A stretch of 5,812 nt of DNA, from contig DNNS01000145.1 in the NCBI GenBank assembly GCA_003497555.1, forward strand, positions 1 through 5,812, read 5' to 3'. The translations under genes and the position numbers were made by a program. Positions 1 to 5,779 of the stretch are shown piece by piece. Below the pieces are notes generated by a model. It was given only the letters and a program-made list of their open reading frames with translations. It made no database searches and was not told the DNA's origin. Origin of the DNA: Spirochaetia bacterium (lineage in GTDB: Bacteria > Spirochaetota > UBA12135). Within the stretch, counting starts at the first letter, position 1. Each line of letters opens with the position of its first letter.

Positions 1-126
1 GGACTTTTTGTCGCCATTCCCTGTATTGTATTCTATAACATATTCACCCAGAGAGTTTCCAGTATGGTAAATGACATGGAAGTACGCTCTACGGAATTTA
101 TTCAGTATCTTAAGCACGGATCTTAA
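1..126 (+). CDS. MotA/TolQ/ExbB proton channel family protein (3' end only)
   Basis: The window opens inside an open frame in frame 1 that gives 41 residues and then TAA. The visible piece begins GLFVAIPCIVFYN and continues as a charged amphipathic tail ending in KHGS. The GL(F/L)VAIP..(V/A).YN pattern is characteristic of the last transmembrane helix of ExbB/TolQ-type proteins. These form the inner-membrane proton channel that, with ExbD/TolR and TonB/TolA, energises the outer membrane. The tail after it is the usual cytoplasmic C-terminal helix. The 5' part lies outside the window, so ExbB, TolQ and MotA-like members cannot be told apart. An ExbD/TolR partner would normally follow directly, but the next gene is a fumarase subunit, so the partner must lie upstream or elsewhere. 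No GC-rich terminator follows the stop. Confidence 0.82.
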   Translation, partial: GLFVAIPCIVFYNIFTQRVSSMVNDMEVRSTEFIQYLKHGS

Positions 127-181
127 AAATTTAAAATTTTCCTTGCTTTAAATTCAATACAAACGCATTGCAGATATTTTT

Positions 182-1024
182 ATGAAAACCATCAAATCCG
201 GCTGTCTTACTGCTGCGGTCAAAAAACTTTTTCTCGATGCCAATTTTCATCTTGGCGCAGATGTATATAATAAAATGGCGCAAAGTCTTGAAAACGAGAC
301 CAGTGAACTTGCACGGGAAGCGATTACCATTTGTCTAAAAAATGCCGATTTGGCAGGACAAAACAATACTCCTTTATGCCAGGATACAGGAACAGCTGTT
401 ATTTTTATTGAGATCGGCCAGGAAGTGTATATTGATGGCAATATAGAAGATGCACTGCAAAAGGGTGTTAGGGAAGCTTACCGGGACGGCTGCCTGAGAA
501 AATCCATTGTCAGCGAACCGGTTTTTGAAAGAAAAAATACAGACGATAACACACCGGCTGTAATACATTACCAAATAATGCCAGGTACTGATATAAAAAT
601 TACAGCTGCTCCCAAAGGCGGAGGAGCTGAAAATATGAGTAAAATTTTTATGCTGCTCCCGTCAGCAGGCCGAGAAGGAATAGTAAAATGCGTGCGCAGT
701 ACAATCATGGAGGCTGGCGGTAATCCATGCCCCCCGTTGATTATTGGCCTGGGGATCGGAGGTAATTTTGAAACTGCACCGCTGCTGGCTAAAAAAGCTC
801 TGCTTAGAGAAATCGGTACGCGTAACCGGGATATGCGCTATGCCAGGCTTGAAATTGATCTTGAAGATATATTAAACAATACCAACATTGGTCCCCAGGG
901 GTTTGGCGGTAAAACCACAGTTCTGGCTGTACATGTTGAATTTTCATCATGTCACATAGCCTCTTTACCGGTGGCTATAAATATACAGTGTCACTCGGCT
1001 CGGCATAAATCCATACTGCTGTAA
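182..1024 (+). CDS. Class I (Fe-S) fumarate hydratase / tartrate dehydratase, alpha subunit
   Basis: The 280-residue product matches the N-terminal (alpha, TtdA-like) half of class I hydro-lyases. These use a [4Fe-4S] cluster to interconvert fumarate and malate (TCA cycle) or to dehydrate tartrate. Visible signatures are PLCQDTGT with Cys66, PKGGGAENMS at 145-154, NPCPP with Cys183, GPQGFGGKTTVL at 237-248 and the C-terminal INIQCHSARH with Cys270. The three cysteines fit the expected cluster ligands. Length is normal for a stand-alone alpha subunit, so this is not a truncated single-chain fumarase. The beta subunit carries the rest of the active site and usually follows at once, but here the next gene is a solute-binding protein. 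The ATG at 182 gives the family's usual N-terminus (xxxIKxGCLTxAVKxLxxxAN) but has no recognisable Shine-Dalgarno site. Fumarase and tartrate dehydratase cannot be separated from this subunit alone; fumarase is likelier. Confidence 0.92.
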   Translation: MKTIKSGCLTAAVKKLFLDANFHLGADVYNKMAQSLENETSELAREAITICLKNADLAGQNNTPLCQDTGTAVIFIEIGQEVYIDGNIEDALQKGVREAYRDGCLRKSIVSEPVFERKNTDDNTPAVIHYQIMPGTDIKITAAPKGGGAENMSKIFMLLPSAGREGIVKCVRSTIMEAGGNPCPPLIIGLGIGGNFETAPLLAKKALLREIGTRNRDMRYARLEIDLEDILNNTNIGPQGFGGKTTVLAVHVEFSSCHIASLPVAINIQCHSARHKSILL

Positions 1025-1034
1025 TTTTACTTTT

Positions 1035-1077
1035 TTCCCCTTTGATGTTATTATTTTGCATTCCAATCAAGGAGGAA
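1035..1077 (+). promoter_or_regulatory. Possible hairpin covering the Shine-Dalgarno site of the solute-binding protein gene
   Basis: Bases 1035-1046 (TTCCCCTTTGAT) can pair with 1066-1077 (ATCAAGGAGGAA): ten Watson-Crick pairs, one G-U pair (1041/1071) and one C-A mismatch (1039/1073), around a 19-base loop. The right arm contains the whole Shine-Dalgarno sequence GGAGG at 1071-1075, the strongest ribosome-binding site in the window, 5 bases before the ATG at 1081. If it forms, the structure would hide the site and lower translation. Pairing was found by eye; no folding energy was computed. Confidence 0.4.
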
Positions 1078-1080
1078 TAA

Positions 1081-1869
1081 ATGAAAAATTTTATTTTTAC
1101 ATGCCTTGCAATATTTGCATTTGCTCAGGCCAGAAACTTCAACGAAATTACTTCTTCAAAAAAACTCATTGCCGCTATGCGCGTAATGGAAAGTGTTTAT
1201 GATGAAAAAAGCGGTTCCCCGGCGGGACTGCAATACGAAATATTGAAAAAATTTGCCGAAAGCAAGGGTCTTCAGCTGCAGGTGGAAAAAGTAGATGTGA
1301 TCGATAAATATTTTGAAGAAACCGGCGGTAAACCGGCAATTCTGTCTAAGGCCGATATTGTGGCTGATGTTATTACTGTGCTGCCTGAACGCGAAAAAAT
1401 ATACGCTTTTGTAAAAATCTTTCCCATCAAACAAATTTTAATTTCTAAAAAAGGCAACCCGGTTGCCAATTGGGATGATCTGAAGGGCAAAACCATTATT
1501 GTTACAAAAAAGACATCATACGAAGCTAACCTCATCCTGGTAGAAAAAAAAATAGGTACAACTTTCAAATATTTTTATACTCCTGCCACAGATCAGCAGG
1601 TTCCCTCTCTTCTTTCCGGGAAAGGTGATGTTACTGTGCTTGATTCCAATCTTGCGGCTCTACGCCTGTTTGACGGTGATCTGATTTTAAACTGCGCAAT
1701 AACCAAAACCCAGAATATCGGCTGGGGTATTGCCAAGGATGACAGCGCATTCCTGAATGAACTAAATACTTTTATCAACAAAGCCCTGCAGGACGGCACC
1801 ATAGAGGCAATCTGGAATAAAAGCATTGAAGCAATAGATTATAAAAGCTATCTGGCAATAGCCCAGTAA
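1081..1869 (+). CDS. Periplasmic family 3 (amino-acid type) solute-binding protein
   Basis: The 262-residue product is a bacterial extracellular solute-binding protein of family 3, the periplasmic receptor type used by polar amino acid ABC transporters. Residues 1-17 form a signal peptide: KN, a hydrophobic stretch, then an AQA signal peptidase I site before Arg18. Cys8 lies within the hydrophobic core and is not in a convincing lipobox, so a soluble periplasmic protein is likelier than a lipoprotein. The fold pattern follows: GLQYEILKKFAESKG at 49-63, ADIVADVITVLPEREKIYAF at 91-110 with Arg104 where the family binds the ligand carboxylate, WDDLKGKTIIV at 131-141, and GDVTVLDSNLAALRL at 182-196 with Asp188. 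The mature part also resembles the N-terminal domain of MltF, but the lytic transglycosylase domain is absent. No permease or ATPase gene is adjacent, so the ligand is unknown. The start is fixed by GGAGG at 1071-1075. Confidence 0.9.
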   Translation: MKNFIFTCLAIFAFAQARNFNEITSSKKLIAAMRVMESVYDEKSGSPAGLQYEILKKFAESKGLQLQVEKVDVIDKYFEETGGKPAILSKADIVADVITVLPEREKIYAFVKIFPIKQILISKKGNPVANWDDLKGKTIIVTKKTSYEANLILVEKKIGTTFKYFYTPATDQQVPSLLSGKGDVTVLDSNLAALRLFDGDLILNCAITKTQNIGWGIAKDDSAFLNELNTFINKALQDGTIEAIWNKSIEAIDYKSYLAIAQ

Positions 1870-1875
1870 AATAGC

Positions 1876-1908
1876 GGCGGAAGAAAAAGCTCTTCCGCCT
1901 TTTTTTTT
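1876..1908 (+). terminator. Rho-independent terminator after the solute-binding protein gene
   Basis: Arms GGCGGAAGA (1876-1884) and TCTTCCGCC (1891-1899) form a perfect 9-bp, GC-rich stem with the 6-base loop AAAAGC, followed by nine T (1900-1908). It starts six bases after the TAA of the upstream gene. Its T tract runs directly into the TTG start codon of queE (1907-1909), so the two features share bases. Confidence 0.92.
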
Positions 1909-2530
1909 GTTAATATCCGAAATTTTTTTTTCAATAGAAGGCGAAACGGAATTTCAGGGTCTGCCGTGTATATTCGTCCGTACAGCAGGATGCAATCTTT
2001 CCTGTTCCTACTGTGATTCACCCGGAAGCAGAAGTTTCTCATCAGGCAGAGAACTTGCAATCACCGATATTCTGACAATAATAAAAAAATACGCATGCAG
2101 TCTGATCTGCATAACAGGCGGGGAACCGCTACTGCAGAAAGACATTAATCCGCTTCTTGAAATTCTGATTAAAAATAATTATCAGGTTTTACTTGAGACT
2201 AACGGCAGCCGGTCTGTTGCGGATTTACCTGCCGGCATTATCAAAATTATCGATGTCAAAACACCTTCCAGCGGACAGGCTGAAAATTTTTACCGCAAAA
2301 ATCTTTTATTCCTTGAAGGGAAAGATCATCTGAAATATATAATCGGCTGCAGGGAAGATTTTGATTTTACCCTTGATTTTATTGCTAAAAACCATCTTGA
2401 AGAAAAAATAAATATTGTACAGCCGGTATACGGAAAATTGGCTGTAAATGATCTTGCCGGCTGGGTATTAGATTGCGGCAAGAAAATCCGTGTACAGATT
2501 CAACTGCATAAACTGGCTGGACTGCCCTAA
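1907..2530 (+). CDS. queE: 7-carboxy-7-deazaguanine synthase (radical SAM)
   Basis: QueE converts 6-carboxy-tetrahydropterin to 7-carboxy-7-deazaguanine in the preQ0/queuosine tRNA modification pathway. The 207-residue product shows EIFFSIEGE at 5-13 (family: EIFYSIQGEG), the radical SAM cluster motif CNLSCSYC with Cys29, Cys33 and Cys36, TGGEP at 70-74, ETNGS at 97-101, DVKTPSSG at 117-124 and a C-terminal QLHKL. These are QueE hallmarks, with the short CX3CX2C motif. The residue after CD is Ser38 where many QueE proteins have a threonine reported to bind Mg2+. The only usable start is TTG at 1907. It has no Shine-Dalgarno site within normal distance and sits at the end of the upstream gene's terminator. 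The nearest in-frame upstream stop is at 1859-1861, and no ATG, GTG or TTG lies between it and 1907. No other queuosine genes are in the window. The stop is one base from the stop of the convergent sigma factor gene. Confidence 0.94.
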   Translation: MLISEIFFSIEGETEFQGLPCIFVRTAGCNLSCSYCDSPGSRSFSSGRELAITDILTIIKKYACSLICITGGEPLLQKDINPLLEILIKNNYQVLLETNGSRSVADLPAGIIKIIDVKTPSSGQAENFYRKNLLFLEGKDHLKYIIGCREDFDFTLDFIAKNHLEEKINIVQPVYGKLAVNDLAGWVLDCGKKIRVQIQLHKLAGLP

Positions 2531-2531
2531 A

Positions 2532-3689
2532 TTATTGAAGATACTTCTTGAGCTCATCGCTCAATTTGAATTTTCGTATTTTTTTTAGAGCTTTTTCCTG
2601 AATCTGTCTGACTCGTTCGCGGGTAACGGACATCAACTGCCCTACGTCCTCAAGGATCCGCGGTTCGCCTCCGCCCAGACCGAAACGAAGTTTAATGACA
2701 TCGCGTTCTTTGTCTGAAAGCATGGTCAGTATATTATCAATGGCGTTTTTCAAAGAGTCGTCTATGAGACGTTCGCCGGGTGCGTTCAGGGTATTTTCAC
2801 AGGCAATCATATCGCCCATAGACTTGTCAGAATCGCTTATTTTATAATCAAGAGAACTCGGCTGTTCCGTAATATTCATTACCGAGGCAATTTTGCCGGA
2901 AGAAATTTTCATATAGCAGGAAATCTCTTCTATATTAGGCTCCCTGCCCAGGGTCTGCTTGAGATGTTTTTCGGTTTTTTTATAATGGGAGAGCAGATGA
3001 TTGATATGGGCCGGTATGCGGATGGTTCTGGATTTTTCGCTTATGCATTTGATAATTGCCTGGCGTATCCACCAGGTTGCGAAGGTTGAAAAACGAAACC
3101 CCTTACGATAATCAAATTTGTTAACTGCCGCAATCAGACCGATATTTCCTTCTTCTATCAGATCAAGGAACTGCAGTGAATTGTTTTTATAACGCTTGGC
3201 AATGCTGACAACCAGGCGGAAATTCGCTTGTATCAGCCTGTTTTTAAATTGCCCAAGTTCCTCATGGGCCAGGGCTTTCTGCCTGAGGAATTCGTTTTCA
3301 TTAATCTCGCCGGCAGTATGCTGTTTTTCAAGTTGTATGATTTTTTTTCTGCATTGAAATATTTTTTCACCTAAAAACAATTCGTCTTTTTTGGCAAGCA
3401 GCGGAACATTGCCGATTTCTTTAAGATAAACGGACAGGGGGTGAGTATCGGAAATATTATTGATTTCTTTTTCGTCAAGTTCGACCAGACCTGCGGAATC
3501 GCCGATAATCTCCAGTTCCTCGTCGCGGGCTCTTTCTACAAATTCGTTTATTTCTTCAGGAGTAATCAGATTGGCCTTAATCAGCCGATCTAAATCGGCG
3601 ATATTAAAACAGCCCTCTTTCTGGGCATGTTCAAAATAATCGTCTGAACTGTTAATACTGTCTTTGTATTTTAAAAAAATTGACTTCAT
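2532..3689 (-). CDS. rpoD: RNA polymerase sigma-70 factor, compact primary (RpoD/SigA) type
   Basis: The 385-residue sigma factor directs RNA polymerase to promoters. Residues about 15-65 resemble region 1.1 (helical, acidic, ending EELEIIGD), which is typical of primary sigma factors. Region 1.2 (HPLSVYLKEIG) lies near 83-93. Region 2 spans about 150-229, with NFRLVVSIAKRY, DLIEEGNIGL, KGFRFSTFATWWIRQAI and RTIRIPAHI. Region 3 spans about 230-310, including the 3.2 finger (SLDYKISDSDKSMGDMI). Region 4 spans about 318-375, with LSDKERDVIKLRFGL and the helix VTRERVRQIQEKALKKIR. The -35-contacting R-E-R-V-R-Q residues are intact, so TTGACA-like -35 boxes are expected. Only about 40 residues separate regions 1.2 and 2, so the large non-conserved insert of many RpoD proteins is missing. 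A group 2 (RpoS-like) factor is the alternative. Its ATG overlaps the rlmE stop (ATGA) and has no Shine-Dalgarno site, implying translational coupling. No terminator follows. Confidence 0.87.
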   Translation of the reverse strand: MKSIFLKYKDSINSSDDYFEHAQKEGCFNIADLDRLIKANLITPEEINEFVERARDEELEIIGDSAGLVELDEKEINNISDTHPLSVYLKEIGNVPLLAKKDELFLGEKIFQCRKKIIQLEKQHTAGEINENEFLRQKALAHEELGQFKNRLIQANFRLVVSIAKRYKNNSLQFLDLIEEGNIGLIAAVNKFDYRKGFRFSTFATWWIRQAIIKCISEKSRTIRIPAHINHLLSHYKKTEKHLKQTLGREPNIEEISCYMKISSGKIASVMNITEQPSSLDYKISDSDKSMGDMIACENTLNAPGERLIDDSLKNAIDNILTMLSDKERDVIKLRFGLGGGEPRILEDVGQLMSVTRERVRQIQEKALKKIRKFKLSDELKKYLQ

Positions 3690-4303
3690 GGTGCACTGCT
3701 GTTTGCCGGCTGATGGTCTTGGGCATTATTTTTTTTAAGTTTTCTGCCGATAACAAAGATCTCGCTGCTTTCGCTGCGCGACGATTTGGGTTTATAATAT
3801 GATACCATGAAAAAATATTCAAGGAAAAGGGCTTTTACCTCATCAAGCGGAATTCCCTGAAGGTATTTGCATACTGCAAAACCGGCAAGCGGATTCAGTT
3901 TAACGGAAGCAATCCGGCATACCTTTTCCAGTAAAGACAGGGAGCGGGAAGAATCAATGTCTTTTATACCGGTAGTATTGGGAGCAGCATCGCAGGTAAT
4001 TCCGTTAAATTTCGGAAGCAGCGAAAAATCGAAAGTAAAAATATCGGCCTGAATTGTTTCTACAGAGCCGCCGGGTATTTTCTCAACCGGCTTCAAATCA
4101 ATGCCCACGACCCTGCCCTGCTGACCGACGGTTTGAGCAAGAAACTGGCACCAGGAACCGGGAGCGGAACCGAGATCCAGAATATGATCTCCGGTTTTAA
4201 TGAGCTGAAATTTTTTTTGAATTTCCTGAAGTTTATAGATGCTTCTTGCCCTGAAGTTTTCGCTTTTGGCTTTATAAAAATAATGATCTTTAATTTTTTT
4301 CAA
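3686..4303 (-). CDS. rlmE: 23S rRNA (uridine-2'-O)-methyltransferase RlmE (FtsJ/RrmJ)
   Basis: RlmE uses S-adenosylmethionine to 2'-O-methylate the A-loop uridine of 23S rRNA (U2552 in E. coli numbering), a late step in large-subunit assembly. The 205-residue product has the FtsJ Rossmann fold: ARSIYKLQEI near 19-28, the SAM-binding LDLGSAPGSW at 42-51, GRVVGIDL at 63-70, CDAAPNTTG at 104-112 and AVCKYLQG at 143-150. The catalytic K-D-K-E set of E. coli (38/124/164/199) is matched by Lys24, Asp105, Lys146 and Glu181 with nearly equal spacing. The C-terminal SSRSESSEIFVIG is also typical, and a short Ser/Pro/Asn-rich tail follows. The start is TTG (4303-4301), which gives the expected N-terminus KDHYFYKAKSENFRARS; no ATG precedes it before the in-frame TAA of the TPR gene. 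That TAA is 12 bases upstream, and no clear Shine-Dalgarno site is seen, so translation probably depends on the upstream gene. Confidence 0.94.
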   Translation of the reverse strand: MKKIKDHYFYKAKSENFRARSIYKLQEIQKKFQLIKTGDHILDLGSAPGSWCQFLAQTVGQQGRVVGIDLKPVEKIPGGSVETIQADIFTFDFSLLPKFNGITCDAAPNTTGIKDIDSSRSLSLLEKVCRIASVKLNPLAGFAVCKYLQGIPLDEVKALFLEYFFMVSYYKPKSSRSESSEIFVIGRKLKKNNAQDHQPANSSAP

Positions 4304-4315
4304 ATGTATGACGCG

Positions 4316-5719
4316 TTATTTTTCGCGGACATCTTCGTCTGTCTTCAGTTTACCGTCTGCCCGGTAGGCATTTTTCAGAAGTTCCTGAATTTTATCGGTA
4401 CCATATAGATCTACCGGTCTGGTTTCTGCAAAATCACGTGCCGGTCTGGAAAATTTTCCAACATGGAAATACATGGCCCGCTGACAGTTTGATTGCTTCA
4501 TTTCATCGACAAACAGGCGTATCTCTTCCACTTCGATGGTAATGTTTTCCCTGCGGAATTTTACAATGCGCGTCATGGGTTTGGAGCTTCGCCATTTGGC
4601 TGCATCGGCTTCGATTCCTACCGCTGAAATAATCCCGTTTTTTTCAGCCCGTATATCGTTTACATTTATTCCATTGGAAATTAATATAGCGTAGCAAATA
4701 CTCTGAAAATCGCCGGGAGAAGCAGTCATAAAATCTTTAAGATGATCATCCTGCCTTAGATCGGCGTAGGCGGCAAGTTTTTGCTGAATATCGCGGAAAT
4801 CAGGTTTTACAGCCTCGATGCGCTCCCATTGTTCGATTGCCTGTGTATAGTTGCGCTCTTCTTCATAACAATGCGCCAGATAATACCGCAGATTAAGAAG
4901 GATCTGGTCATTTCCGCTGGAGCCTTTTATACCGCGCTCAAATTCTTCCTTGGCTTTATCCATGTTGCCTATTTCAAGAGAGCATAAACCTTTTTCCAGT
5001 ATGGAGGTAGTACGGAGCCTGTCATCGCGGGTTGCTATTTCAAAAGATTCCATAGCGCGGCCGAAATCTTTTATTGATTTATATATACGCGCCATGTAAA
5101 AATGCGCTTCCCAGTTTTTAGGGTCAAATTTGAGACAGTTGGTAAAAGCGAACAGGGAATCCTTGAACCTGCTCATGTCAAAAAGCAGGGTACCGAGCAG
5201 AAAATGAGCCTTGTGCAGTGAGGGATCGTTTTTTATGGCCTGCTGAAGATATCTGACAGCACTGTCAAATTTTTTTAATTTATAATAAATTTGCCCGATT
5301 TTGAAAGAAGCTTCCGGATTTTGAGGATCTATTTTTATTAATAAAACATATTCGTTTAAGGAATCCTCGTAATTATTCATGACCAGTAAAATATCGGCTA
5401 AGCGCTGCCGCATTTCTTTTTCAATTTTCAGAGGTTCATTGCGTGCGTTACGCAGTGCGATTCTGTATTCTACTACTGCCATCTGGTTATTACCGGTTTT
5501 ATCGTAGGCTTTGGCCAGAAGTCCGTGTGCAGAATAATCCAGATTATTGTTTGCTAAAATTTGTTTTAAAGCGCGGATGGCATTATCGTAATGCCCTGTT
5601 TCAATTTCTCTTTCAATTGCATTCAGTTTTTTGGGAATTAATACCACTTTTACAAAATATATTACAAGCGCCCCGACTAAAATAAGCAAGATGATTATTA
5701 TTGACACTAATCCGAACAT
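4316..5719 (-). CDS. Membrane-anchored TPR protein with a C-terminal Mrr-like (restriction-endonuclease-fold) domain
   Basis: The 467-residue protein starts with one hydrophobic helix (about 4-28, mostly I/L/V), followed by IPKK, so the bulk is probably cytoplasmic. Residues about 33-320 form a run of tetratricopeptide repeats, with typical units such as YDNAIRALKQIL, PEASFKIGQIYYKLKKFDSAVRYLQQAI and YTQAIEQWERI. Residues about 335-450 look different: MTRIVKFRRENITIEVEEI, then RAMYFHVGKFSRPARDFAE and VDLYGTDKIQELL. This resembles the second half of Mrr-type domains, where a strand, an 'FS..A..FA' helix and an 'I.LIDG..L..L' end are usual. The catalytic acidic and Q/E-x-K residues are not convincing here, so the domain may be non-catalytic. 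I chose ATG 5719 because AGGAC (5729-5725) lies 5 bases upstream and the hydrophobic helix begins at once. Longer starts at ATG 5737 or TTG 5767 lack a binding site. It is the first gene of an operon with rlmE and the sigma factor. Its exact role is unknown. Confidence 0.85.
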   Translation of the reverse strand: MFGLVSIIIILLILVGALVIYFVKVVLIPKKLNAIEREIETGHYDNAIRALKQILANNNLDYSAHGLLAKAYDKTGNNQMAVVEYRIALRNARNEPLKIEKEMRQRLADILLVMNNYEDSLNEYVLLIKIDPQNPEASFKIGQIYYKLKKFDSAVRYLQQAIKNDPSLHKAHFLLGTLLFDMSRFKDSLFAFTNCLKFDPKNWEAHFYMARIYKSIKDFGRAMESFEIATRDDRLRTTSILEKGLCSLEIGNMDKAKEEFERGIKGSSGNDQILLNLRYYLAHCYEEERNYTQAIEQWERIEAVKPDFRDIQQKLAAYADLRQDDHLKDFMTASPGDFQSICYAILISNGINVNDIRAEKNGIISAVGIEADAAKWRSSKPMTRIVKFRRENITIEVEEIRLFVDEMKQSNCQRAMYFHVGKFSRPARDFAETRPVDLYGTDKIQELLKNAYRADGKLKTDEDVREK

Positions 5720-5724
5720 TGTTT

Positions 5725-5729
5725 GTCCT
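5725..5729 (-). promoter_or_regulatory. Ribosome-binding site that decides the TPR gene start
   Basis: On the minus strand AGGAC occupies 5729-5725, five bases before ATG 5719-5717. The alternative starts upstream (ATG 5737, TTG 5767) have only A/T-rich sequence before them, so this site favours the shorter protein. Confidence 0.6.
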
Positions 5730-5735
5730 GTTCCC

Positions 5736-5767
5736 ATTATAGTATAATAACAACCGTTTTTTTTCAA
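5736..5767 (-). promoter_or_regulatory. Candidate sigma-70 promoter for the TPR-rlmE-sigma operon
   Basis: Reading the minus strand, TTGAAA (5767-5762, five of six matches to the -35 consensus) is followed after 17 bases by TACTAT (5744-5739, four of six, with the key T1, A2 and T6). A perfect TATAAT lies three bases further on (5741-5736) but at a 20-base spacing. Transcription would begin shortly before the ribosome-binding site at 5729-5725, giving a very short leader. This fits translation from ATG 5719 and not from the upstream starts. A/T-rich sequence produces such matches by chance, so confidence is moderate. Confidence 0.4.
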
Positions 5768-5779
5768 ATAAAAAAACGG
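5754..5779. repeat. A/T-rich inverted repeat upstream of the TPR gene
   Basis: CCGTTTTTTT (5754-5763) and AAAAAAACGG (5770-5779) are perfect inverted repeats around the 6-base loop TCAAAT. A run of 12 T follows on the plus strand (5787-5798). The repeat overlaps the candidate -35 box. It could be a weak terminator, an operator or chance; only three of the ten pairs are G-C. Confidence 0.45.

Noticed and set aside
124..139. A/T palindrome-like stretch after the ExbB/TolQ-like stop as a terminator.
   Set aside because: It contains no G-C pairs and no stable stem, so it is better explained by low GC content.
247..574. Minus-strand open frames inside the fumarase gene.
   Set aside because: They are shadows of a coding sequence with clear family motifs on the plus strand.
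1826..1854. Promoter for queE: TTGAAG (1826-1831) with TATCTG or TATAAA.
   Set aside because: TATCTG matches only three of six consensus bases, and TATAAA (1840-1845) is at the wrong spacing. Any transcript would still cross the terminator.
1871..1912. A preQ1 riboswitch upstream of queE.
   Set aside because: The segment is a simple perfect hairpin with a T tract. It lacks the preQ1-I loop and the A-rich tail that pairs back into the loop.
1848..2060. Minus-strand open frame of 70 codons across the terminator and queE start.
   Set aside because: It is antisense to the well-supported queE gene and the terminator, and shows no recognisable domain or ribosome-binding site.
4301..4318. Stop-codon readthrough fusing the TPR protein to RlmE, since both are in one frame.
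   Set aside because: The stop is an ordinary TAA, RlmE has a complete family N-terminus starting at TTG, and no recoding signal is visible.
5720..5767. Longer N-terminus for the TPR protein from TTG 5767 or ATG 5737.
   Set aside because: No ribosome-binding site precedes either start, the extra residues are not hydrophobic membrane sequence, and the stretch overlaps the likely promoter. AGGAC before ATG 5719 is a better fit.
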